NCBI GenBank assembly: GCA_963667205.1
Contig: OY762959.1
Coordinates: forward strand, 682,001 to 746,000
Direction: 5' to 3'
DNA length: 64,000 bases
DNA from: CF-162 sp963667205
Lineage (GTDB): Bacteria; Chloroflexota; Dehalococcoidia; SM23-28-2; RBG-16-64-32
The position numbers and the translations under genes were made by a program. The notes beneath the pieces are model-generated. The model had not been told where the DNA came from and searched no databases. It saw nothing but the letters and a program-made list of their open reading frames with translations. Below are positions 41,550 to 50,336 of this stretch, piece after piece (position 1 is the first letter of the stretch; the number at the start of each line of letters is the position of its first letter).

Positions 41550-42287
41550 TCAGAACCCCTCGCCGAGCTGCTCGGAGAGCCACTCCTTCTCTTCATCACT
41601 TAAGGAGAGGCGCTCCAAGAGGTCCGGCCGGCGCTGTGCGGTGAGCAGCAGGTTTTGCCGGCGGCGCCACTTTTCCACCTCAGCGTGGTGGCCGGAGAGC
41701 AAGACGTCCGGCACCTGCCAGCCGCGGAACTGAGGCGGCCGCGTGTAGTGAGGCGCCTCCAGGAGTCCGTCGGCGAACGACTCCTCCTCGACGGAATCAG
41801 GCGAGCCGAGCGCACCCGGCACCTGGCGGACGACGGCGTCTACGAGCACCATCGCCGGCAGCTCGCCGCCGGAGAGCACGTAGTCGCCGATGCTGACCTC
41901 GTGGGTTGCGAGGTGCTCGTGGACGCGGGCGTCGAACCCTTCGTAGTGACCGCTGAGGACGATCAGCCGCTCAGCCGCCGCCAGCTCCAGCGCCAGGTCG
42001 TGGCCGAAAGGGCGGCCGGCCGGCGTCATGAGGACGATGGGGCCGCGCGCGGGCGCCATCTCCAGCACCGCTTCGGTCGCAGTAAAGACTGGTTCCGGCT
42101 TCATCACCATGCCGGGGCCGCCGCCGTAGACGTAGTCGTCGGCGACCTGGTGCTTGCCCTCCGCCCAGTCGCGGATGTTGTGGAGGTTAATCGAGACGAG
42201 CCCGGCGTCGATCGCGCGCTTGATAATGGATTCGTCGAACGGCCCGCGGAACATGCCGGGGAAGAGCGTCAGGATGTCGATGCGCAT
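41550..42287 (-). CDS. trmD: tRNA (guanine37-N1)-methyltransferase
   Basis: TrmD uses S-adenosylmethionine to methylate G37 of tRNAs reading CNN and related codons, preventing frameshifts. The 245-residue protein opens MRIDILTLFPGMF. It contains DDYVYGGGPGMVMKPEP, IVLSGHYEGFDARV and SIGDYVLSGGELPAMVLVDAVVR, the trefoil-knot cofactor motifs. It is normally in an rpsP-rimM-trmD-rplS operon. Here rpsP-rimM lie about 18 kb away, while rplS is one gene downstream, separated by the secreted dockerin gene. Confidence 0.97.
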   Translation of the reverse strand: MRIDILTLFPGMFRGPFDESIIKRAIDAGLVSINLHNIRDWAEGKHQVADDYVYGGGPGMVMKPEPVFTATEAVLEMAPARGPIVLMTPAGRPFGHDLALELAAAERLIVLSGHYEGFDARVHEHLATHEVSIGDYVLSGGELPAMVLVDAVVRQVPGALGSPDSVEEESFADGLLEAPHYTRPPQFRGWQVPDVLLSGHHAEVEKWRRRQNLLLTAQRRPDLLERLSLSDEEKEWLSEQLGEGF

Positions 42288-42325
42288 ATCGTTACGGTGT
42301 TCTCCCCATCTCGCCTCACATCCGC

Positions 42326-42817
42326 CTAGCGTGGGTGCGGCGAGTCCTCGCCCGTGATCAGTTCGATCGCGTGCTCAAGCACGGGGAGCACGGCTGAGAG
42401 GTTCTCCGCCACGCCTTTCGGGCTGCCCGGCAGGTTCACGATCAGCGTCTTGCCCCTCACGCCGGCGATGGCGCGGCTGATCATCGACATCGGCGTATGC
42501 TTGAGCCCCTCGGCGCGCATCGCCTCGGCGATGCCGGGCACTTCGTAGTCGATGACTTCGAGCGTGGCCTGCGGCGTGACGTCGCGCGGCCCGAGGCCGG
42601 TGCCGCCCGTAGTGACGATCAGCTGCACGGACCCGCCGTCCGCCCAGCGCCGCAGGTGCTCGGAGATGCGCTCAACGTCGTCAGGTATGACTTCGTAGCG
42701 GGCGATCTCGGCGCCGATCGTGGCGAGGAGGTCCTTGATAACGGATCCGGAGGTGTCTTCGCGTTCGCCACGCGCGCCCTGGTCAGACGTGGTGAGGACG
42801 GCGGCGGCGATAGGCAT
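42326..42817 (-). CDS. molybdenum cofactor biosynthesis protein, MogA/MoaB family
   Basis: This 163-residue protein catalyses, by family knowledge, adenylylation of molybdopterin before metal insertion. Motifs: TTSDQGARGEREDTSG, VTTGGTGLGPRDVTP and VNLPGSPKGVAENL. Distinguishing MogA from MoaB is not safe by eye. It lies upstream of trmD on the minus strand and is divergent from the dcw operon. Confidence 0.92.
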   Translation of the reverse strand: MPIAAAVLTTSDQGARGEREDTSGSVIKDLLATIGAEIARYEVIPDDVERISEHLRRWADGGSVQLIVTTGGTGLGPRDVTPQATLEVIDYEVPGIAEAMRAEGLKHTPMSMISRAIAGVRGKTLIVNLPGSPKGVAENLSAVLPVLEHAIELITGEDSPHPR

Positions 42818-42862
42818 GACAGACGCTCGTTGTGGATAACCGGCGATTTATTGTATACGCCC

Positions 42863-42890
42863 TTGACACGTTGGGGTCTGGTGGTATGCT
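42863..42890 (+). promoter_or_regulatory. promoter of the dcw operon
   Basis: TTGACA (42863-42868) is a perfect -35 element. A 16-base spacer leads to TATGCT (42885-42890). The expected transcript start near 42897 lies just before the MraZ-type boxes, leaving a leader of about 140 bases. Confidence 0.65.
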
Positions 42891-42916
42891 TTCCCACGAA
42901 GTGGGGAGAAGTGGGG
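42872..42916 (+). promoter_or_regulatory. MraZ-type operator boxes upstream of mraZ
   Basis: GTGGGG occurs at 42901-42906 and 42911-42916 with an exact 10-bp period; a further TGGGG lies in the promoter spacer (42872-42876). Known MraZ operators are short TGGG-type repeats at about one helical turn, so autoregulation of the dcw operon is likely. Confidence 0.6.
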
Positions 42917-43035
42917 GCTTCGTCCCACTGCTATTCGGTTGAGCCGTGGCACGGGCGCCAGCACCCGCCCGTGGCCGAGCCGATTTTAGCACAGGCGCCC
43001 TCAGGGATTCTGAAGAAGGTAGGTGGACCCGTTCG

Positions 43036-43461
43036 ATGGCCTTCCTGGGCAACTACGAGCACACTCTGGACGACAGAGGCCGGGTGGCGATCCCGGCCAA
43101 GTACCGCGCGGACTTTCCCGGGCGGCAAGCTGTGATCATCCCCCTCCCGGAAGGCTGCCTGCAGGTGTACCCCGAACCGGCCTTCAGGGAGATGCTACAG
43201 GACGTCAGGTCCAAGCCCGTCACCGACCTCGCTGGACGCCGGCTGCGGCGCCAGTTCGAGGGTCAATCATTCGAAGCCGAGCTCGACCGCCAGGGTCGCA
43301 TCCTTATTCCGGCGCGTTCCCGCGAGCAGATCGGCCTCAACGGCGCCGTGATCATCGTCGGCACCGGCGAGTGCCTAGAGATCTGGACGCCGGAAGGCTG
43401 GGATAAGGAAGTGGAAGAATCGAAGAAGGTCCCGTCCACGGGACAGGAGCGAGTGGACTAG
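43036..43461 (+). CDS. mraZ: transcriptional regulator MraZ
   Basis: ATG at 43036 is chosen because the family begins MAFLGNYEHTLDDRGRVAIPAKYR; AGGTGG lies 9 bases upstream. A longer frame from 42946 is not supported. The 141-residue protein has two SpoVT-AbrB-type halves (the second with AELDRQGRILIPARSREQIGL). It forms ring oligomers that bind direct repeats at the head of the dcw operon, and such repeats are present upstream. First gene of the cluster. Confidence 0.95.
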   Translation: MAFLGNYEHTLDDRGRVAIPAKYRADFPGRQAVIIPLPEGCLQVYPEPAFREMLQDVRSKPVTDLAGRRLRRQFEGQSFEAELDRQGRILIPARSREQIGLNGAVIIVGTGECLEIWTPEGWDKEVEESKKVPSTGQERVD

Positions 43462-43465
43462 GCAG

Positions 43466-44419
43466 GTGGTTGCAATCTCCCCCCGAAAACATGCTGCCGT
43501 CCACTCTCCCGTCCTGACGGACGAGGTCATCGAGCACCTGGCGGTCGAGCGCGGCGGACGCTACGTCGACTGCACGCTCGGGGCGGGTGGTCACGCTCGC
43601 CTGATCCTGCAAGCCGGCGCGCCCGGCGCCATGTTGCTGGGCATCGACGCCGACCCGCACGCCGTTGAGCTAGCCGGCGACAACCTGAAGGGCTTCGATG
43701 GCGACGTCCACCTGATCAACGCCAACTTCCGCGATCTCGCGCAGACCGCGCGTGAGCTCACGTTCGTGCCGGTGCGCGGCGTGCTCTTCGACCTCGGCAT
43801 CTCGTCGCTGCAGCTGGCGGAGGACGGCCGCGGCTTCAGCTTTCAGACGGAGGCGGCGCTGGACATGCGCTTCAGCCCGGCGCAAGATCTGACGGCGGCC
43901 GACATCGTCAACGGCTACGATGAGTCCGACATCGCGAACCTGATCTGGGAATACGGCGAGGAGCGGTTTAGCCGCCGCATCGCCAAGGCCATCGTGCGCT
44001 CGCGGCCGCTGCAAACGACGACGGCGCTGGCGTCCCTCGTGGAGAAGGCAGTGCCGGGACGCGGCAAGATCCATCCGGCGACGCGCACGTTTCAGGCGCT
44101 GCGCATCGCCGTCAACGACGAGCTGCGATCGCTTGAATCAGCGCTCGAGCAGGCGCGGGACATCCTCGGACCGGGCGGTCGAATGGTCGTGATCTCGTTC
44201 CACAGCCTGGAGGACCGCATCGTCAAGCAGTTCTTGCAGCGCGAGTCTCGCGACTGTGTCTGCCCGCCGGAGACTCCGCAGTGCGTCTGCGGCCACGTGG
44301 CAACCCTGCGCGTCATTACGCGGCGGCCACTAACGCCGACACCCGAAGAACAGAAAAGGAACCCGCGCAGCCGCAGCGCCAAGCTGCGAGCCGCCGAACG
44401 CCTCGGAGAGGGCGACTGA
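43466..44419 (+). CDS. rsmH: 16S rRNA (cytosine1402-N4)-methyltransferase
   Basis: RsmH (MraW) methylates C1402 in the decoding centre with S-adenosylmethionine. The 317-residue protein shows HSPVLTDEVIEHL, VDCTLGAGGHARLIL, IDADPHAVELA, VLFDLGISSLQL, DMRFSP and VISFHSLEDRIVKQF, all in order. Start is GTG at 43466, four bases after mraZ. The ftsL start overlaps its last base. Confidence 0.97.
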   Translation: MVAISPRKHAAVHSPVLTDEVIEHLAVERGGRYVDCTLGAGGHARLILQAGAPGAMLLGIDADPHAVELAGDNLKGFDGDVHLINANFRDLAQTARELTFVPVRGVLFDLGISSLQLAEDGRGFSFQTEAALDMRFSPAQDLTAADIVNGYDESDIANLIWEYGEERFSRRIAKAIVRSRPLQTTTALASLVEKAVPGRGKIHPATRTFQALRIAVNDELRSLESALEQARDILGPGGRMVVISFHSLEDRIVKQFLQRESRDCVCPPETPQCVCGHVATLRVITRRPLTPTPEEQKRNPRSRSAKLRAAERLGEGD

Positions 44420-44844
44420 TGGCCGCCGGCCGGCACGGCAGCCGCGCGATCCCGGAGACGCTTCAGGCCACCAACATTCCTGTGATCCTGATCATGGTGG
44501 CGCTGATCGTCGGCGTCGCGGCGCTGCTGCCGCTCGTGCAGACGAGCCTGGCGACGTCCACCGGAGGCAACGTCTCGCGCCTGGAGGATCTGCGCGAAGA
44601 CTGGCAAGCGCGCCTGCACGAGCAGGAGGTGAGCGTGGCCGAACTGGGGAGCCTCGATCGCATCGAGCGCGAGGCAAAGTCGCGGCTGAAGATGGTTGTG
44701 CCGGACTCCGTGACGTACCTGACCGTCGACGCGCCGCCACCGGCGCCGCTCAGGCTGCCGAGCCGCTTTCTGCCTGACAAGAAAGAATCCGTTGAGAGTG
44801 GATCGCTTTGGGAGGACCTCTTCGGCTGGATACCCCTGCCGTGA
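44419..44844 (+). CDS. ftsL: cell-division protein FtsL-like (septum formation initiator)
   Basis: ATG at 44419 overlaps the rsmH stop (TGATG). The 141-residue bitopic membrane protein has a short cytoplasmic N-terminus and one transmembrane helix (about residues 20-45). A predicted coiled coil follows (RLEDLREDWQARLHEQEVSVAELGSLDRIEREAKSRL), as in FtsL/DivIC. The assignment rests on this layout and the position between rsmH and ftsI. FtsL joins FtsB/DivIC and FtsQ at the septum and activates FtsWI. Confidence 0.85.
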   Translation: MAAGRHGSRAIPETLQATNIPVILIMVALIVGVAALLPLVQTSLATSTGGNVSRLEDLREDWQARLHEQEVSVAELGSLDRIEREAKSRLKMVVPDSVTYLTVDAPPPAPLRLPSRFLPDKKESVESGSLWEDLFGWIPLP

Positions 44845-44853
44845 GGATGAGCG

Positions 44854-46599
44854 ATGGGCCAGCGAAGATTCACTGAAGTCTGGCGCGTCTGGGCGGTTGT
44901 GGCCGCGATCGTCCTCGCCACGGTCGTCGTTACACTGCGCCTCGTCCAGCTGCAGATCGTCGACCACGCGCAGTACGCCGCCGACGCGCGCCTGATCCAC
45001 TACGGCCAGGACACGCTGGCGGTCCGCCGCGGCGCGCTTCTTGACCGCAGCGGCTACCCGCTGGCGGCCAGTGAAGCCGCCTTCAACGTCATGGTGGAGC
45101 AGCGCGCCTGGGAGGACCCCGCCGCAGCCCAGACCGCCGCAGACTCGCTGGCGCAGATCACCGACGCTTCCGCCGCCGAGATGCTCGCCATCGTCCGCGA
45201 TACGGAGGCGTTCGAGATTCCGGTGGCGCGCGGCCTGAACTACGGGCAGGGAGTGGCCGTGCGCGAGCTCGGCCTGACCGGCGTGCGCCTGCTGGAGAGC
45301 AGCCGTCGCACGTACCCGGAGGGCAACCTGGCGGCCCAGCTCCTGGGCTTCGTCGGGCAGGAGAACAGCGGCCTCACAGGACTGGAGATCGACCTCGACT
45401 CGATCCTCGGCGGGAACCCTGGTCAGGTGACGTACGAACGGGACGGAATCGGCAACCAGCTGGCGTTCGGCGACCGCTCGGAGACACCACCTCAGCCCGG
45501 CGCCAACGTTGTCCTCAGCATCGACCGCTACATCCAGCGCCTGGCCGAACAAGAGCTCGACCGGGCGATCGGCGACAACGGCGCGGCCGGTGGCACGATC
45601 ATCGTCGTGCAGCCGGAGACAGGCCAGGTCCTGGCGATGGCGAGCCGTCCGACGTTTGACGTCACCAAGCCGGACCTGAGCGACGATTCGAAGCAAGCGC
45701 TGTTCCGCAACCGCGCGATCACGGACACGTACGAACCCGGCTCCGTCTTCAAGCTAATGACGACGGCGGCAGCGCTGGACCTGGGCCTCGTCTCGCCGGG
45801 GACGTGGTGGTACGACACAGGCGTCGTCCAGGTCAGCGAGTGGAGCATCTTCAACTGGGACCACTCCGCCAACGGCGATCAGACTGTGCAGGACATCCTC
45901 ACGAAGAGCCTGAACACGGGCGCGGCCTGGCTGGCCAGCCTCTGCGGCGCCGGCAGCTTCTACGACTATGTCGAGCGCTTTGGCTTCGGCGTGACGTCGG
46001 ATAGCGGGCTCTCAGGCGAGGCCGACGGCAACGTCCGAACGCCGGAGAGCGACCCGACGGGCTGGCGGCCGGTGGACATGGCGACGAACAGCTACGGCGA
46101 GGGCATCGCCGTGACGCCACTGCAGATGGCGATGGCCGTGGCGGCGATCGCCAACGACGGCGTGCTGATGAAGCCGCAGCTGGTGAAAGAGATCGTCGGC
46201 CCGCTGGGGACGCAGGTCGTGGAGCCGGAGGCCGTGCGGCAGGTGATGAAGCCGGAATCGGCGCGAACCCTGCTCGACATGATGGGCGTTGTGGTAGACG
46301 GAGTATCCACCGCCTACCTCGACGTGCCCGGCTACACCTACGGCGGCAAGACCGGCACGGCGAACATCGCCACCGTGAACGGAGGCTACAAGCCTAATGC
46401 GTACATATCGTCATTCGTCGGCGTCGCGCCGCTGGACGACCCGCAGATCGCGGTGCTGGTAAAGATCGAGGGGCCGGCGAACGTGCCCTGGGGAACGGTC
46501 GTCGCCGGCCCCGCGTTCAGCCGCCTCACCGAGCAGGCGCTCGCTTACCTGAAGGTGCCGCCGACGCAGGAAGTGCTCGTCGCGAGCCTGCAGGACTAG
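44854..46599 (+). CDS. ftsI: peptidoglycan transpeptidase FtsI (penicillin-binding protein)
   Basis: This 581-residue class-B PBP cross-links septal peptidoglycan. An N-terminal membrane anchor (about 12-32) is followed by the pedestal domain (VRRGALLDRSGYPLA) and the transpeptidase domain. The latter has the nucleophile in EPGSVFKLMT (near 297), the SLN motif (near 352) and GGKTGTAN (near 498). A PASTA tail is absent. It works with FtsW, encoded downstream. murE, usually next, is not in this cluster; murF follows two bases later. Confidence 0.96.
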   Translation: MGQRRFTEVWRVWAVVAAIVLATVVVTLRLVQLQIVDHAQYAADARLIHYGQDTLAVRRGALLDRSGYPLAASEAAFNVMVEQRAWEDPAAAQTAADSLAQITDASAAEMLAIVRDTEAFEIPVARGLNYGQGVAVRELGLTGVRLLESSRRTYPEGNLAAQLLGFVGQENSGLTGLEIDLDSILGGNPGQVTYERDGIGNQLAFGDRSETPPQPGANVVLSIDRYIQRLAEQELDRAIGDNGAAGGTIIVVQPETGQVLAMASRPTFDVTKPDLSDDSKQALFRNRAITDTYEPGSVFKLMTTAAALDLGLVSPGTWWYDTGVVQVSEWSIFNWDHSANGDQTVQDILTKSLNTGAAWLASLCGAGSFYDYVERFGFGVTSDSGLSGEADGNVRTPESDPTGWRPVDMATNSYGEGIAVTPLQMAMAVAAIANDGVLMKPQLVKEIVGPLGTQVVEPEAVRQVMKPESARTLLDMMGVVVDGVSTAYLDVPGYTYGGKTGTANIATVNGGYKPNAYISSFVGVAPLDDPQIAVLVKIEGPANVPWGTVVAGPAFSRLTEQALAYLKVPPTQEVLVASLQD

Positions 46600-46601
46600 C
46601 C

Positions 46602-47975
46602 ATGCTCACCGTCAACGACATCCTCGAAGGCACCGCCGGAACGCTCGTCGCCGCACGCGCGCCTGAAGGGGCGACGTTCCGACGCGGCGTCATAGACTCG
46701 CGAAAAGCGAAGGAGGGCGACCTCTTCTTCGCCTTACGGGGCGAGCACCACGACGCGCACGACTTCGTCCCGGAAGCGTTCCAGGCCGGCGCCGCCGGCG
46801 CAGTCGTCGCGCGGCCGGTGGAGGCGGGTGAGCAAGCCGTCTTCCACGTCAGCGACCCGCTGGGCGCGCTGCAACGGCTGGCCGCCTTCTGGCGCCGCCG
46901 CCACGACGTCCGGGTCGTGGGTGTGACGGGCAGCGTGGGCAAGACGACCTGCAAGGAGCTGACGGCGGTGGTGCTCTCAAGCCGCTACCGGACGCTCAAG
47001 AGCGAGGCCAACATCAACACAGAGATCGGGATACCGCTTACGCTGCTCCAGCTGACGAAAGAGCACGAGCGGGCCGTCCTTGAGCTCGGCATGTACGTGC
47101 CCGGCGACATCGAGTTGCTGGCGGAGATCGCCGCGCCCAACGTGGGCGTCGTTATGAACGTGAGGCCGGTGCACATGGAGCGCGCCGGCTCGATCGGCGC
47201 GATCGCGGCCGCGAAGGCGGAGCTGGTGGAGGCGCTGCCAAAGGACGGCCTGGCGGTGCTCAACGGCGACGACCCGCGCGTGACCGTGATGGCGCGCTGG
47301 ACCCGCGCCGGCACCTCGCTCTTCGGTCTCGGAGAGCAGTGCGACGTCCGCGGCACAGACATCGAGACGCGCGGATTGGACGGCATCAGCTTCACGATCG
47401 TGCACAAAGGCAAGAGCGTGCGCGCCGAGTGCCTGCTGCCCGGGCGTCACCACGTCTACCCGGCGCTGGCCGCGACCGCAGTCGCGCTCGGTGACGGCAT
47501 GACGCTTAAGGAGATCGCGGCGGCTCTCGCGGAGGCGCGCGTCGACCTGCGACTGACCGTGCGCCCGGGCATCAACGGCAGCACGATCATCGACGACAGC
47601 TACAACGCGAGCCCGGACTCGATGACCGCAGCGCTCGACCTGCTCTCGGAGCTGCCGGGGCGGCGCATCGCCGTGCTCGGTCATATGCGCGAGCTGGGCG
47701 CCGCCGAGGAGGACGGGCACCGCCGCGTCGGCCGACACACGAAAGGCCGCTGCGACGCCCTCTACGTCGTCGGCGATGAGGCACGAGTGATCGCCGAAGA
47801 GGCCGGCGTCGCCGGGCAGGACGCCACGCAGTTCGAATCAGCGGACAAGGCGGCCAGGGCGCTGCGCGACGAGCTGCGCGAGGGAGACCACGTGCTGGTC
47901 AAGGCCTCGCGCGCGGTCGGCCTGGAGAGCCTGGTTGACGCGCTCACCGGCAAGCCTGACGGAACCTCTGGATGA
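46602..47975 (+). CDS. murF: UDP-N-acetylmuramoyl-tripeptide--D-alanyl-D-alanine ligase
   Basis: MurF adds D-Ala-D-Ala to complete the UDP-MurNAc-pentapeptide. This 457-residue ligase has the Mur N-terminal domain, the ATP loop GVTGSVGKTTCKE (near 106), the central TEIGIPLTLLQLTKEHERAVLELGMY and the C-terminal DSYNASPDSMTAALDLL and RIAVLGHMRELG. Start ATG at 46602, two bases after ftsI. The stop overlaps mraY by ATGA. Confidence 0.97.
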   Translation: MLTVNDILEGTAGTLVAARAPEGATFRRGVIDSRKAKEGDLFFALRGEHHDAHDFVPEAFQAGAAGAVVARPVEAGEQAVFHVSDPLGALQRLAAFWRRRHDVRVVGVTGSVGKTTCKELTAVVLSSRYRTLKSEANINTEIGIPLTLLQLTKEHERAVLELGMYVPGDIELLAEIAAPNVGVVMNVRPVHMERAGSIGAIAAAKAELVEALPKDGLAVLNGDDPRVTVMARWTRAGTSLFGLGEQCDVRGTDIETRGLDGISFTIVHKGKSVRAECLLPGRHHVYPALAATAVALGDGMTLKEIAAALAEARVDLRLTVRPGINGSTIIDDSYNASPDSMTAALDLLSELPGRRIAVLGHMRELGAAEEDGHRRVGRHTKGRCDALYVVGDEARVIAEEAGVAGQDATQFESADKAARALRDELREGDHVLVKASRAVGLESLVDALTGKPDGTSG

Positions 47976-48937
47976 TCTATGCACTGGTACTGGGAGCGAT
48001 AACGTTGGCAGCTACGGTGGCGGCGGGATACCCGGCGGTGGCGCTTCTGCGCGGAAGCAACGTCGGCAAGGAGATCAGTGAGTGGGCGCCGGCGACGCAC
48101 CAGGCGAAGGCCGGCACGCCGACGATGGGCGGACTGCTGATCGTGCTGGCGATCGCGGCCTCCACGCTGGCGGCGAACTTCTTCGGGCGCTACTCCATCG
48201 GCCTGCCGCTGGTGGTCGGCGGCAGTCTCGCCGCGGTGGGCTTCCTCGACGACTTGGGATCGCTGCAGGGGCGGCGCCAGGCGGCGCTCCAGCGACGGGT
48301 GAAGCTGTTGGCGTTCATCGCCATCGGCGTCGGGGCGGCGATCGGTCTGTACGAGTTCCTAGAGCTGCGGGCGGTCAACGTGCCGTACGAAGGCGCTCAC
48401 GACCTCGGCTGGGTTTACGTGCCGATCGCCATCGGCGTCGTCGTGCTGACAGCGGGCGGCGTCGCCGTCACGGACGGCCTCGATGGACTGGCGGCCGGGG
48501 CGCTGGCGATCGCGTTTTTCGCTTACGGCATCCTGGCGCTGCACCAGGAGCAGACATATCTGGGCGCGTTCAGCTTTACCGCCGCGGCCGCCTGCGCCGG
48601 CTTCCTCTGGCACAACGCCCACCCGGCGCGCGTGTTCATGGGCGATACAGGCGCGCTGGCGCTGGGCGGCGCGCTCGCCGTCGTCGCCTTCATGACGGGC
48701 CAGTGGCTCGTCCTACCTCTGATCGGGATCATCTTCGTGATCGAAGGCGCCTCCGTCGGCCTGCAGGTCGCCTACTTCCAGCTCACCGGCGGCAAGCGCA
48801 TCTTCCGCAAGACGCCGATCCACCACCACTTCGAGGAGGGCGGCTGGAGCGAGGTGCAAACGACGCTCCGCTTCTGGGTCGTCGGCCTGCTGGGCGCGCT
48901 CGTCGGCGTTGCGCTGGCGCTGGAGGTCTACTCGTGA
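47972..48937 (+). CDS. mraY: phospho-N-acetylmuramoyl-pentapeptide transferase
   Basis: MraY makes lipid I from UDP-MurNAc-pentapeptide and undecaprenyl phosphate at the inner face of the membrane. The 321-residue polytopic protein has HQAKAGTPTMGGLL, the DD motif FLDDLGSLQ, VTDGLDGLAAG, HNAHPARVFMGDTGALALGG and TPIHHHFEEGGWSE, the diagnostic His motif. It overlaps murF by four bases and murD by four. Confidence 0.96.
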   Translation: MIYALVLGAITLAATVAAGYPAVALLRGSNVGKEISEWAPATHQAKAGTPTMGGLLIVLAIAASTLAANFFGRYSIGLPLVVGGSLAAVGFLDDLGSLQGRRQAALQRRVKLLAFIAIGVGAAIGLYEFLELRAVNVPYEGAHDLGWVYVPIAIGVVVLTAGGVAVTDGLDGLAAGALAIAFFAYGILALHQEQTYLGAFSFTAAAACAGFLWHNAHPARVFMGDTGALALGGALAVVAFMTGQWLVLPLIGIIFVIEGASVGLQVAYFQLTGGKRIFRKTPIHHHFEEGGWSEVQTTLRFWVVGLLGALVGVALALEVYS

Positions 48938-50325
48938 TCGACACGCGCCGCCTGCTGGAGTTCGACTTCACTCACAAGCGCGTGACGGTCGTCGGCCTGG
49001 GCGTCGAGGGAGTCGACATGGTGCGCTTCCTCTCGCGCCATCACGCCGAGGTGACCGTCTCCGACTCGAAGCCCCGAGAGCGGCTGGCGGAGCGGCTGCG
49101 TGACGTCGAGCGGCTGGGCGTGAACCTGTCGCTCGGCACGAACGACGCAACAGCGATCGCGGAGGCGGAGGCGCTTTTCGTGTCGCAGGTCGAGCCGCTG
49201 GACCTGCCACCGCTGCAGACGGCGCGCGACCAGGGCGTGCAGATCATCTCGATGGTCGGCCTATTCTTCGAGCTCTGCCCGGGGCCGATCGTCGGCATCA
49301 CGGGATCGAGCGGCAAGTCGACGACGACGATGCTCGTCAACGAGATGCTGAAGGCAGACGACCGCGACATCTTCGTCGGCGGCAACATCGGCGTCGGCCT
49401 GCTCGACCACTTGGATGACATCCGTCCGTACACGTGGTCCGTGCTGGAAGTCAGCCACACGCAGCTGCAGCTCGTGGAGCGCAGCCCGCACGTCGCCGCT
49501 GTGCTCAACATCACGCCGAACCACCTGGACCGCTTCGACTGGGACGACTACCGGGCGCTCAAGGCCCGCATTCTGGCCTTCCAGGAGGCGGGCGACATCG
49601 CCGTGCTGGGTTACGACAACGCCGAGACGCGATCGCTGGCGGAGCAGGTGCACGGGCGGCTCGTCTGGTTCAGCATGTCGGACACCGCACCGGGCGATGC
49701 GGTCTTCGTCCGCGACGGCACGGCGGTCCGGCGCTGGAACGGCAACGAACAGCCGCTCTTCGCCCTCGACGACGTGCGATTGCGGGGCGAACACAACCGC
49801 GAGAACGCGATCGCCGCGGCAGCCATCGCGTTGGCCTGCGGCGCATCGCCCGCGGCTGTCGCGATCGGCCTGCGCTCGTTTGCGGGCATCGAGCACCGGC
49901 TGGAGTTCGTCGCCGAAGCCGGCGGCGTCTCCTACTACAACGACAGCATCGCCACGACACCGGAGCGCACGCTTGCCGGCATCCGCTCGTTTGACCAGCC
50001 GATCGTGCTGCTTCTGGGCGGGCGCGACAAGGAGCTGCCGCTGGAAGCGCTGGCCGCCGAGGCGCAGGAGCGCTGCCGCGCCACCGTCCTGTTCGGCGAG
50101 GCGGCCGGCAAGCTGCAGGACGCACTGGCAGCGGCCGGCAATCTGCAGACGGTCCGCGTTGAAACGCTCGAGGAGGCGGTGCAGGCAGCCGCCGGACTGG
50201 CGCAGACGGGCGACGTCGTTCTCATGTCGCCGGCCTGCACGAGCTACGACGCTTACGACAACTTCGAACAACGCGGGAACCACTTCCGCCGGCTGGTCAG
50301 CGGCCTTCACGAGGCGCAGCCATAG
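48934..50325 (+). CDS. murD: UDP-N-acetylmuramoyl-L-alanine--D-glutamate ligase
   Basis: GTG at 48934 overlaps the mraY stop (GTGA); the open frame extends further upstream but only as an overlap with mraY. The 463-residue ligase has VTVVGLGVEGVDMVRFL, the ATP loop GITGSSGKSTTT (near 120), NITPNHLDRFDWDDY and YYNDSIATTPERTLAG with LLLGGRDK. It adds D-Glu to UDP-MurNAc-L-Ala. Confidence 0.97.
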   Translation: MIDTRRLLEFDFTHKRVTVVGLGVEGVDMVRFLSRHHAEVTVSDSKPRERLAERLRDVERLGVNLSLGTNDATAIAEAEALFVSQVEPLDLPPLQTARDQGVQIISMVGLFFELCPGPIVGITGSSGKSTTTMLVNEMLKADDRDIFVGGNIGVGLLDHLDDIRPYTWSVLEVSHTQLQLVERSPHVAAVLNITPNHLDRFDWDDYRALKARILAFQEAGDIAVLGYDNAETRSLAEQVHGRLVWFSMSDTAPGDAVFVRDGTAVRRWNGNEQPLFALDDVRLRGEHNRENAIAAAAIALACGASPAAVAIGLRSFAGIEHRLEFVAEAGGVSYYNDSIATTPERTLAGIRSFDQPIVLLLGGRDKELPLEALAAEAQERCRATVLFGEAAGKLQDALAAAGNLQTVRVETLEEAVQAAAGLAQTGDVVLMSPACTSYDAYDNFEQRGNHFRRLVSGLHEAQP

Positions 50326-50336
50326 ACGCCGAGCGC

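Noticed and set aside
44092..45696. 534-codon minus-strand open frame opposite rsmH, ftsL and ftsI
   Set aside because: Antisense shadow of genes with complete motif sets; composition is Arg/His/Val-rich as expected for such shadows.
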